From Planctomycetaceae bacterium (GTDB taxonomy: Bacteria > Planctomycetota > Planctomycetia > Pirellulales > Thermoguttaceae): a stretch of DNA of 5,699 nt. Below the pieces are notes generated by a model that saw nothing but the letters and a program-made list of their open reading frames with translations, did no database searches and was not told the DNA's origin. The translations under genes and the position numbers were made by a program. Position 1 is the stretch's first letter; every line of letters starts with the position of its first letter. The stretch lies in contig WRMR01000338.1 of NCBI GenBank assembly GCA_009776995.1, forward strand, positions 1-5,699, in the 5' to 3' direction. Of the stretch, positions 1 to 5,699 are shown in pieces.

Positions 1-1866
1 GAACAGGTTGCTTTGGCCTCACCGACGCAGAAGGGCGTGACAGTTGCCGTTCTGTTCGTCACCGATCCGCAAGCGTCTGAAATGTGCCAGGCTGCACTGC
101 AAACCCTGCAACAGTTGTCGATGCTGTATGCGGACAACGCGAGCGTCAACTGTTTTCCGGTGGCCGTCGATGAGCAAACAGTGACGAACAGTGTCATTGC
201 CGATACACTCAAGGGCTGGGGGATCAGTATTCCGTACCTTCGTCAGCCGGGACGCGAAATCATGAACCGGCTTGGGTTGAGCAATGTGCCGACGTTCCTG
301 ATTTTCGGTACGAAAGGCACTTTGCAACTGATCGAACCCGGCCTGCTGCCCCCCGAAGACTTATCGCAATTCATCAGTTCCGCTTTGGCCGGAAAGGAGC
401 CGTATCATGATATTCTCCAATATTTCCAAGATCAAAAGACGGCTTTTTACCAATCGATTGACGCCTGCATTAGTTATGACGTTTTCCGTACCGACCCGGA
501 ATACGTTCAAATTGCCGAGCGCACCGAGCCGCAGACGATGTCGCTGACCGAGTCCTGGCGACGCACGGAATTTGTCAGCCCGGGCAACCCGCATGTTGTT
601 GGTTCTTCAATGCTGATTACGCATGACTTCCAAAAGGTCAGCGTACTCAACTCCGACGGTCAAATCATGGAACTGCCTGACAGTAGCCCGGCAACGATCA
701 CGCTGGCGGACATTTCGGAGGAAATGCCGTTACATTACATCCGAAATGCTACGGCTACGGACGGGCAACGTTATTTCGCCATTGCGGGAATCAATCAAAA
801 ACAGCTTTTTCTGTTCGACAAGGATTTGAAGCCGGTTTTGACCTGGCCGCAACCCGCCGATGCAGATAAATATGAAATCGCCGCCGTGCAATTGGCCGAT
901 TTGACAGGCGACGGGACACCCGAAATCGTTGTCGGCTATCGCGTATTGGCGGAAAACAGCCAGCGACTGGCCGCGATCGACCTCAGTGGCAAAACGGTTT
1001 GGGAAAACCGTTCGGTCACCGAACCGGATCAAATCGCCATCGTGCTGAAAAACAAGGTGCCTCACGTTTGGGTTGTCAACCGCTACACGGAGACAAACGC
1101 CCTGGTCGAATTTGACGCGGCGGGAAAAAAACTTCGCGAATGGCAGGTGGATGCGAATGGCGGGCTGATTTGGAAACTGTTTGCCACCGACCTGGACGGG
1201 GACGGCAACTCGGAGGTTCTGGCGGCCCTGCTGCGTGATGGTGAGATCGTCGTTGCGGGAATCAACCCGGACGGACGTGTCGGAACGGACGCGTCACAAA
1301 AGCCGTTGCTGTGGGAACATGCCATTTCACCCGGTCCGCACGGAGTCAAGTCGTTCGAGTTCATCGTCACGGGCGATATCAACGACGATTCGTTTGGCGA
1401 ATGGTGCGTCGCGGCGGCGGATGGCACGATTTATTTTTTCGACAAAACAGGCAAGCTACTCGACAGTTTCGCGTCGGGCGAGTTGCTGTCCGGCATAGCG
1501 ATCATTCCCGGTGATAACGCCGTGACGCTGGTGCTGACCACATCGAAAGACCGCTACGACGACAGCTCCGCCGAGGACGCGGTCATCGCTCTGAAAGTGA
1601 CGCAAAACGCTACGCCGCAAACGACGGCAATGACGCCGCCTCCTACGACGCCCGCAACGCCGGATGTTCCTGTCGCGTCCGAGGCACCGGAATTGACGCA
1701 CGCAGATCAAACCGGATTATTATCGGTGACGGGCGAGGCCGTCGAATCAGATGAGACGGCTGAATTCGGTGAGATCAATGAGGCTGGTGAGGTCACGGTC
1801 CCGCCGGAACCGGCACCCGCTTCTGCACCTAATGCTCCACTGTTGCCTCCCTTGCCGCGTGGTTGA
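1..1866 (+). CDS. Thioredoxin-fold / FG-GAP (VCBS-like) repeat protein, 5' end outside the window
   Basis: The reading frame is open from base 1 to the TGA at 1864-1866, giving 621 visible residues. The TTG at 13 has no ribosome binding site, and the frame continues upstream of it, so the true start is probably outside the window. Counting from base 1, residues about 15-140 look like a thioredoxin fold: strand VAVLFV, a later strand FPVAV, and the cis-proline region NVPTFLIF with Pro97. The CXXC motif is absent; only Cys29 lies near that place, so classical disulfide exchange is unlikely. Residues about 190-530 look like a beta-propeller. They contain Asp-rich FG-GAP/VCBS-like loops at 300-310 (DLTGDGTPEIV), 397-406 (DLDGDGNSEV) and a weaker one at 459-467. 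Residues about 535-621 are Pro/Thr/Ala/Glu-rich and probably disordered. Such architecture is usually exported, but any signal peptide would lie upstream. The specific function is unknown. Confidence 0.8.
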   Translation, partial: EQVALASPTQKGVTVAVLFVTDPQASEMCQAALQTLQQLSMLYADNASVNCFPVAVDEQTVTNSVIADTLKGWGISIPYLRQPGREIMNRLGLSNVPTFLIFGTKGTLQLIEPGLLPPEDLSQFISSALAGKEPYHDILQYFQDQKTAFYQSIDACISYDVFRTDPEYVQIAERTEPQTMSLTESWRRTEFVSPGNPHVVGSSMLITHDFQKVSVLNSDGQIMELPDSSPATITLADISEEMPLHYIRNATATDGQRYFAIAGINQKQLFLFDKDLKPVLTWPQPADADKYEIAAVQLADLTGDGTPEIVVGYRVLAENSQRLAAIDLSGKTVWENRSVTEPDQIAIVLKNKVPHVWVVNRYTETNALVEFDAAGKKLREWQVDANGGLIWKLFATDLDGDGNSEVLAALLRDGEIVVAGINPDGRVGTDASQKPLLWEHAISPGPHGVKSFEFIVTGDINDDSFGEWCVAAADGTIYFFDKTGKLLDSFASGELLSGIAIIPGDNAVTLVLTTSKDRYDDSSAEDAVIALKVTQNATPQTTAMTPPPTTPATPDVPVASEAPELTHADQTGLLSVTGEAVESDETAEFGEINEAGEVTVPPEPAPASAPNAPLLPPLPRG

Positions 1867-1906
1867 TTCCACGGATTCCAATGCCTTCGCCGGAACGTTT
1901 CCTACC

Positions 1907-1935
1907 TTGATGGAAATGCAGGTGTCCACTATAAT
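1907..1935 (+). promoter_or_regulatory. Sigma70-type promoter for the 2009-3028 gene
   Basis: A -35 box TTGATG (1907-1912) and a perfect -10 box TATAAT (1930-1935) are separated by exactly 17 bp, the optimal housekeeping spacing. The predicted transcript would start near 1942 and leave a leader of about 65 nt before the ATG at 2009. The site lies in the 142-bp gap after the preceding stop, so the downstream gene is probably transcribed independently. I see no strong terminator between the upstream stop and this promoter. Confidence 0.7.
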
Positions 1936-2008
1936 CACAGGTGAGTTGCAGAGCAAGCAATCTGGATTATGTTTTTTGTTTTGTCCGGTTTAACACGAGT
2001 TCAGTTTT

Positions 2009-3028
2009 ATGAAAACCCCATCCCATCATTTCCCGAACGATCCCCCGTTTGACGACGATTTTGACCCGAACGACATGGCTGCCGATTGGTCGCCTGTGAT
2101 TGACGTCGAAGAAACCGGATCGCAAACGGCCACCATGACCGCCCGCAGGTCAAAAACCGCGAAAACAGTTCAAGCGTCCGGGCGGGATGATGCACAAGGT
2201 GACGATGAGCCGATAGACGCCGCTGTGTTGAGTTCGCCGGTTGTTGAGGAAGTGTCGGGCGATTTTATCAGTTCATGGAATCGGCTGGTCAGCATGACCA
2301 ACTGGGAAAAAGGCAAGCTGATTCACAACTGTCGTGCAAAGTTGATCGAAAACGGGTTGCCTCGTCAGATTTATTCCGACGAATCGCTGGCCAAACGGCT
2401 GGGCAACGTCTCCGGGCAACACATCGGACGGTTGCGCCGCGTTTTCGAGCGGTTCAGTACCACGTTCGGGCAGTATCCGGGGTTATACTGGAGTCACTTT
2501 CAGGCGGTACTCGACTGGGACGACGCCGAAGACTGGCTCGCCGATGCTTCGGAGAACCAATGGTCGGTTGCCTCAATGCGGTTGCAACGCTGGGAAACGA
2601 TCGGCTCTCCCGCAGGACAAAAGCCGAACGATGCGGATATTGTCATGTCCGAGCCGGATGAAGACGTCAATCCCTACAACGATTCGGACACAGTGCTGGA
2701 CGGCAACCGGAAAAGCGTTGAACCAAACCGGGACAAGGACAAGAAGAAAAAAGGCGAAGGCGGCAACCACAACGGGGGTTCAGGTGGTGGTTCCGTAAGC
2801 GGTTCGGGCGGTACCGACAATGATTTCGGCAATTTTTCGTCGCCTGCCGAGGCCTTTGCCCAGATGAAACAGATGAAAGACCTGCCGGAAGACCTCAAGG
2901 AAGCCTTCGAACAACTCAAGGTTGTCATTCTCAGTCACAAGGTTTCCGGCTGGCGCGAAGTTGACCCGCAACGTATCCTGACGTTTCTCAACGCGATGAA
3001 AGTCGTCATCATGACGGAAGAAAAGTGA
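2009..3028 (+). CDS. Unknown protein with a DUF1016/YhcG-N-like helical core
   Basis: This is a 339-aa protein from ATG 2009 to TGA 3026-3028. Its ribosome binding site is poor (only GAG at 1997-1999), but a strong promoter precedes it. Residues 1-85 are acidic and low in complexity, probably disordered. Residues about 86-197 are the likely folded core. They hold W90, a helix-turn-helix-like stretch at about 123-149 (SDESLAKRLG, then GRLRRVFERF), LYWSH with W161-H163, and ENQWSV with W185-V187. The order of helices, the WSH motif and the 'EN.WSV' motif resemble the N-terminal domain of YhcG-type DUF1016 proteins. Residues about 198-272 are a charged then Gly/Ser-rich linker (DKDKKKK, then GGSGGG). 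Residues 273-339 form a predicted helical C-terminus. No signal peptide, membrane segment or nuclease motif is visible, so it is probably cytoplasmic, perhaps nucleic-acid or protein binding. The family resemblance is from memory and function is unassigned. Confidence 0.85.
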   Translation: MKTPSHHFPNDPPFDDDFDPNDMAADWSPVIDVEETGSQTATMTARRSKTAKTVQASGRDDAQGDDEPIDAAVLSSPVVEEVSGDFISSWNRLVSMTNWEKGKLIHNCRAKLIENGLPRQIYSDESLAKRLGNVSGQHIGRLRRVFERFSTTFGQYPGLYWSHFQAVLDWDDAEDWLADASENQWSVASMRLQRWETIGSPAGQKPNDADIVMSEPDEDVNPYNDSDTVLDGNRKSVEPNRDKDKKKKGEGGNHNGGSGGGSVSGSGGTDNDFGNFSSPAEAFAQMKQMKDLPEDLKEAFEQLKVVILSHKVSGWREVDPQRILTFLNAMKVVIMTEEK

Positions 3029-3136
3029 GGGTGAGGGGCTTGTTCAAAAATAACTTATCGGAAAAGTCAAGGCACACTGATAACACAGCTCGAGCAGTTC
3101 GCCACAGATCAGTCTGTGAAAATCCTGTTTTATCGG

Positions 3137-3145
3137 TGTTATACT
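3137..3145 (+). promoter_or_regulatory. Possible extended -10 promoter inside the fold-back element
   Basis: TGT followed by TATACT (3137-3145) fits an extended -10 element, with five of six consensus bases in the hexamer. The sequence at the -35 distance (TGAAAA, 3117-3122) is poor. If active, it would produce a leader of about 370 nt that carries the rest of the palindrome into leuC. The match is short and lies in AT-rich DNA, so chance is a real possibility. Confidence 0.25.
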
Positions 3146-3186
3146 GTTCCACGCCAATAAAGTGACATTTTATGCAGGGTAGCTAC

Positions 3187-3224
3187 CGGGAACGTAAGTG
3201 ACCGGTTCAACGGTAACGTTCCCG
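3187..3224. repeat. Perfect 9-bp nested hairpin at the centre of the palindrome
   Basis: CGGGAACGT (3187-3195) is perfectly complementary to ACGTTCCCG (3216-3224). Inside it, ACCG (3201-3204) can pair with CGGT (3211-3214) around a 6-nt loop. Seven A residues follow on the + strand, and no T-run follows on either strand, so it is not a standard intrinsic terminator. The left arm can alternatively pair with 3238-3250, so the two foldings are mutually exclusive. Confidence 0.6.
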
Positions 3225-3452
3225 AAAAAAACCATCGCTTACGCTCCGGGTTGCTGTTTTAAAACTTCACTTTCTTGGCGTTGTGCGGTAAAACAGAGTT
3301 AAAATCGTTCCCTGCCATTGACTTTGGAAAAACAGGACGCGATCAAAAAAGATATTGATGACCTTGTTTTCGCGTTGTCTTTCGATGTCCCCGTCAAGAA
3401 TGTTTCAGAACACGAGTTTTACAATAGATGTGAATTCGCGGCATCAAGTCAC

Positions 3453-3480
3453 TTGACACTTTTTCGTCACTGCATAAAAC
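3453..3480 (+). promoter_or_regulatory. Candidate leuC promoter
   Basis: A perfect -35 hexamer TTGACA (3453-3458) is followed after 16 bp by TAAAAC (3475-3480), which matches four of six -10 bases. Transcription would start near 3487, giving a leader of about 33 nt before ATG 3520. That placement argues against the alternative GTG start at 3487, which would sit at the transcript's first bases. Confidence 0.45.
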
Positions 3481-3519
3481 AAAACCGTGAACGTTTACCA
3501 ACAACAAAGCGAAAAAATC

Positions 3520-4938
3520 ATGACCAACATCCCACCTCGAACCATGTTCCAGAAAATCTGGGACGCTCATGTTGTCAAAGTCGATCCCGCCGGGGACACG
3601 CTCCTTTATATTGATTTGCAGCTCTGTCACGAAGTGACCAGTCCCCAGGCGTTTGAGGGCTTGCGACTGGCCGGGCGGAAACTGCGTCACCCGGACCGCG
3701 TGGTCGGCGTGCAGGATCATGACGTGCCGACCACCGACCGCACCAGGCCGATTGAAGATCCGATTGCGCGGCAACAAATCGAAACACTGCGACAGAACGC
3801 CAAGGATTTCGGATTTCGCCTGTATGATATTGACGATCCCGATCAGGGTGTGATCCACGTCGTCGTGCCGGAGCAGGGTTACACCCAACCCGGCATGACC
3901 ATCGTGTGCGGCGACAGTCACACGGCCACGCACGGGGCGTTCGGGGCATTGGCGTTCGGTGTCGGCACGAGCGAAGTCGAGCATGTTTTCGCAACGCAAA
4001 CGCTCCGTCAGAAGCCGCCCAAAACTTTCCGTATTACGGTCAACGGCCAATTGCAGCCGGGCGTTTCGGCAAAAGACCTCATTTTGTACATCATCGGCCA
4101 AATCACCACGCAGGGCGGCACGGGCTATTGCATCGAATACGCCGGGCCGGTCATTCGTTCGCTGACGATGGAAGAACGCATGACCGTGTGTAACATGACG
4201 ATTGAAGCCGGGGCGCGTTCCGGAATGATTGCTCCCGATGAGACAACACTTGCGTATTTGAAAGGTCGGCCACACGCTCCCCAAGGTGCCGACTGGGATA
4301 CGGCCGTCGCCCGTTGGAAGCAACTGGCCACCGACGATGGAGCAACCTTTGACCGTGAATTGACCTTTGACGCAAGTGAAATCGAGCCGCAGGTGACCTG
4401 GGGGACAACGCCCGGTCAGGTGACCGGCGTCAGCGGCCGCGTTCCGAACCCGGAAACTATTGCCGACCCGATGGAGCGGAAGATGGTCGAATCGGCTCTC
4501 GAATACATGGGACTGATGCCGGGAATGCCGATGATCGAAATTGCCATCGACCATGTTTTTATCGGTTCCTGCACCAATGGACGCATCGAAGACCTGCGCA
4601 AAGCGGCGGAAATTGTCCGCAATGCGCTCGCCAAGGGACACAAAGTTGCCAAGACCGTCACCGCGATTGTCGTACCGGGCAGCGGGCCGGTCAAACGTCA
4701 GGCCGAAGCGGAAGGACTCGACAAGCTGTTTCTCGAAGCCGGTTTTGAATGGCGCGAACCGGGTTGCAGCATGTGCCTGGCGATGAACCCAGACCGCCTC
4801 AACCCCGGCGAACGCTGTGCCGGAACGAGTAACCGCAATTTCGAGGGTCGCATGGGCAAAGGCGCACGCACACACCTCGTTTCCCCCGCGATGGCCGCCG
4901 CCGCCGCCATCGCAGGGCGTTTCGTTGATGTCAGGTAG
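3520..4938 (+). CDS. leuC: 3-isopropylmalate dehydratase large subunit
   Basis: This cytoplasmic aconitase-family enzyme isomerises 2-isopropylmalate to 3-isopropylmalate in leucine synthesis, working with the small subunit LeuD. From ATG 3520 the protein has 472 residues, close to the 466 of E. coli LeuC. It begins MTNIPPRTMFQKIWDAHVV, a typical family N-terminus. An in-frame GTG at 3487 would add 11 unconserved-looking residues. Family motifs are intact: DHDVPTTDR (about 66-74), GDSHT (131-135) and GTSEVEHVFATQTL from 149. The three cysteines expected to hold the [4Fe-4S] cluster are C351 in GSCTNGR and C416 and C419 in GCSMC. No clear Shine-Dalgarno precedes the ATG. The gene stands alone: leuD does not follow, and 336 bp of non-coding sequence separate it from an unrelated oxidoreductase. 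The identification is firm; only the start is slightly uncertain. Confidence 0.97.
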   Translation: MTNIPPRTMFQKIWDAHVVKVDPAGDTLLYIDLQLCHEVTSPQAFEGLRLAGRKLRHPDRVVGVQDHDVPTTDRTRPIEDPIARQQIETLRQNAKDFGFRLYDIDDPDQGVIHVVVPEQGYTQPGMTIVCGDSHTATHGAFGALAFGVGTSEVEHVFATQTLRQKPPKTFRITVNGQLQPGVSAKDLILYIIGQITTQGGTGYCIEYAGPVIRSLTMEERMTVCNMTIEAGARSGMIAPDETTLAYLKGRPHAPQGADWDTAVARWKQLATDDGATFDRELTFDASEIEPQVTWGTTPGQVTGVSGRVPNPETIADPMERKMVESALEYMGLMPGMPMIEIAIDHVFIGSCTNGRIEDLRKAAEIVRNALAKGHKVAKTVTAIVVPGSGPVKRQAEAEGLDKLFLEAGFEWREPGCSMCLAMNPDRLNPGERCAGTSNRNFEGRMGKGARTHLVSPAMAAAAAIAGRFVDVR

Positions 4939-4977
4939 TGCTTTGGATTCACGCAACACAAGCTGTTCGATCCATCA

Positions 4978-5028
4978 GAGCCGCGAGAGTTATCGAGCGG
5001 AACGACCGCTCCGTGACCGTCGCGGCTC
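4978..5028. repeat. Nested hairpin after leuC, degenerate planctomycete-type repeat and possible terminator
   Basis: GAGCCGCGA (4978-4986) is perfectly complementary to TCGCGGCTC (5020-5028). Inside, GAGCGG (4995-5000) pairs perfectly with CCGCTC (5006-5011) around the loop AACGA. It begins 40 bp after the leuC stop and is followed by AGATTT rather than a clean T-run. It could stop or stabilise the leuC transcript, but it is not a textbook terminator. The left half resembles a GAGCCGCGAGCGTTAGCGAGCGG-type sequence I remember as common in planctomycete intergenic DNA, with two differences. The rest of the gap 4939-5274 holds no credible gene. Confidence 0.55.
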
Positions 5029-5151
5029 AGATTTAAATGTTCACGTTGTTTTTGCGCGAGTCCTTTGTCAGTTTTCAAGAATAACCAACCACCGGGCTTT
5101 TTGTTGCTCAAATCAAAATATTCGGATATTATTTCGTTTTTTTTCAATCAA

Positions 5152-5194
5152 CCGGCTTGACAATCTTTATTTTCCGGTTGACTTTGTGTATATT
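5152..5194 (+). promoter_or_regulatory. AT-rich promoter/operator candidate upstream of the oxidoreductase
   Basis: CCGG-C-TTGAC (5152-5161) and CCGG-TTGAC (5174-5182) form a direct repeat whose TTGAC cores are 21 bp apart, about two helical turns. A -10-like TATATT lies at 5189-5194. Neither TTGAC copy is at a standard distance from it (26 and 5 bp), so the promoter assignment is weak; the only -35-like sequence at 17 bp is TTTATT (5166-5171). A leader of roughly 75 nt would result. Confidence 0.3.
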
Positions 5195-5263
5195 GGCAAG
5201 CAGAGTCGGATGGCACTGTTGATCATGCCGACTTTTTTCCCGCCAATTGAACACCAAACTTAC

Positions 5264-5268
5264 GGAGG
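5264..5268 (+). promoter_or_regulatory. Strong ribosome binding site
   Basis: GGAGG (in ACGGAGGT) sits 6 nt before the ATG at 5275, an ideal Shine-Dalgarno spacing that fixes this start. It contrasts with leuC and the 2009-3028 gene, which lack good sites. Confidence 0.85.
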
Positions 5269-5274
5269 TTTTTC

Positions 5275-5699
5275 ATGAATCGAAATGCTTTTTCAGGCAC
5301 ATCACGACGTGATTTTCTCAAAACATCCGGCATCGTTGCCGCCGGAACGCTTCTCGCAACCCAAACCGCGCCGCGCGTCCATGCGCAGGAATCGAACACA
5401 ATTAAGATCGCTCTTGTGGGATGCGGCGGTCGTGGCGGTGGAGCCGTGCGTCAGGCCCTGGCCGCCGATCCCAATGTCGAGCTGTGGGCCGTTGCCGACA
5501 CGTTTCAAGACAAGTCATTTGGCATGGCTGGCGCCCTCAAGGCCGACCTGGAGAATAAAGATCAAGCCAAAAAGTTCGCCGTCGCGGATGACCGGCGTTT
5601 TGTCGGTTTCGACGCCTACAAGAAGGCAATCGATTCGGTCGGCAAGGGCGGTGTCGTTCTCCTTTGCACGCCGCCCGGGTTTCGCACCTTGCATTTTGC
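5275..5699 (+). CDS. Tat-exported Gfo/Idh/MocA-family oxidoreductase, 3' end outside the window
   Basis: The frame is open from ATG 5275 to the window end, 141 complete codons. A twin-arginine signal is clear: SRRDFLK at residues 10-16, a hydrophobic stretch at about 19-31 and a likely cleavage site after VHA (residue 37). The mature protein starts with a Rossmann nucleotide-binding motif, IKIALVGCGGRGGG (43-56), followed by a second strand ending in VAD. The fragment ends at VVLLCTPPGFR, equivalent to the strand preceding the substrate-side loop in this family. Full-length members are usually about 350-450 residues, so most of the C-terminal domain is missing. Members use NAD(P) to oxidise or reduce sugars, inositols and related compounds. 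In planctomycetes many are Tat-exported and linked to glycan breakdown. The substrate cannot be read from this fragment. The spacing suggests its own transcription unit. Confidence 0.95.
   Translation, partial: MNRNAFSGTSRRDFLKTSGIVAAGTLLATQTAPRVHAQESNTIKIALVGCGGRGGGAVRQALAADPNVELWAVADTFQDKSFGMAGALKADLENKDQAKKFAVADDRRFVGFDAYKKAIDSVGKGGVVLLCTPPGFRTLHF

Larger units (their letters stand above)
3116..3306. mobile_element. MITE-like fold-back element with candidate target-site duplication
   Basis: The region 3125-3296 (172 bp) is an imperfect palindrome. Arms 3125-3135 and 3286-3296 match at 10 of 11 positions (CTGTTTTATCG against CTGTTTTACCG). Arms 3151-3165 and 3267-3281 match at 14 of 15, and pairing continues at 3168-3172 with 3260-3264. 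Arms 3186-3198 and 3238-3250 match at 11 of 13. A 15-nt stretch (3136-3150) on the left has only 4 nt opposite it. Just outside the arms lies a 9-bp direct repeat with one mismatch: GTGAAAATC at 3116-3124 and GTTAAAATC at 3298-3306, one base beyond the right arm. Terminal inverted repeats, a possible duplication and no coding capacity fit a miniature inverted-repeat element. It could instead be a structured RNA or a dispersed palindromic repeat. The family is unknown. Confidence 0.5.

Noticed and set aside
1865..1880. Tandem GATTCCA repeat after the first gene
   Set aside because: Two 7-bp copies at a 9-bp period, one overlapping the stop codon, are too little to support a functional site.
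3103..3118. Hairpin CACAGA-TCAG-TCTGTG as a terminator of the 2009-3028 gene
   Set aside because: The stem is only 6 bp with three A-T or T-A pairs, and AAAATCC rather than a T-run follows.
3080..3142. Inverted repeat ATAACAC (3080-3086) / GTGTTAT (3136-3142)
   Set aside because: Seven bases in AT-rich sequence with a 49-nt interval is easily chance, and it crosses the better-supported element boundary.
3318..3614. 98-codon + frame starting at TTG before leuC
   Set aside because: It overlaps the first 95 bases of leuC out of frame, has no ribosome binding site, and its second half is frame-shifted leuC sequence.
3394..4959. 521-codon open frame on the minus strand opposite leuC
   Set aside because: It mirrors leuC almost exactly, has a composition typical of antisense frames (rich in Arg, His, Gly) and shows no recognisable domain, while the + strand is unmistakable LeuC.
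5117..5144. AATAT/ATATT hairpin followed by eight T residues (5137-5144)
   Set aside because: A 5-bp all-A/T stem is too weak for an intrinsic terminator, although the T-run is notable.
5211..5228. TGGCAC followed by ATGC as a sigma54 promoter
   Set aside because: The distance between the GG and GC elements is 13 bp rather than the required 10.
4817..5278. 153-codon + frame over the end of leuC and the following gap
   Set aside because: It starts inside leuC, runs through a hairpin and AT-rich DNA, and has no protein-like pattern or start signal.

Overview
The window looks like a piece of a Planctomycetota chromosome, probably from a Pirellula/Rhodopirellula-like lineage. Four things suggest this. 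There is a Tat-exported Gfo/Idh/MocA-type oxidoreductase, a family heavily expanded in that phylum. There is a large thioredoxin-fold plus FG-GAP/VCBS-type protein. Genes are single and separated by long gaps. The gaps hold GAGCGTWAGCGA-like palindromic sequences of a kind I remember from planctomycete intergenic DNA. The assignment is inference from gene content; no rRNA or tRNA is present to confirm it.

Layout, all genes on the + strand. (1) 1-1866: the 3' part of a large, probably envelope-located protein with a CXXC-less thioredoxin-like domain, FG-GAP/VCBS-like Asp-rich repeats and a Pro/Thr-rich tail. (2) 1867-2008: a short gap with a near-consensus sigma70-type promoter (TTGATG, 17 bp, TATAAT). 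(3) 2009-3028: a 339-aa protein of unknown function with an acidic N-terminus, a helical core resembling the DUF1016/YhcG N-terminal domain, a Lys- then Gly-rich linker and a helical C-terminus. (4) 3029-3519: a 491-bp gap dominated by a 172-bp imperfect palindrome (3125-3296) flanked by a 9-bp near-perfect direct repeat, followed by a candidate leuC promoter. (5) 3520-4938: leuC, complete, with all three iron-sulfur cysteines. (6) 4939-5274: a 336-bp gap with a nested hairpin behind leuC and an AT-rich regulatory stretch. (7) 5275-5699: the 5' end of a Tat-signal Gfo/Idh/MocA oxidoreductase, cut by the window edge.

The genes do not form an obvious operon or a shared pathway. Each complete gene appears to have its own upstream control region. 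LeuC needs a small subunit (LeuD) that is not encoded next to it here. I see no defence system, CRISPR array, RNA gene or transposase. The least explained parts are the fold-back element upstream of leuC and the YhcG-N-like protein that has no visible nuclease domain.
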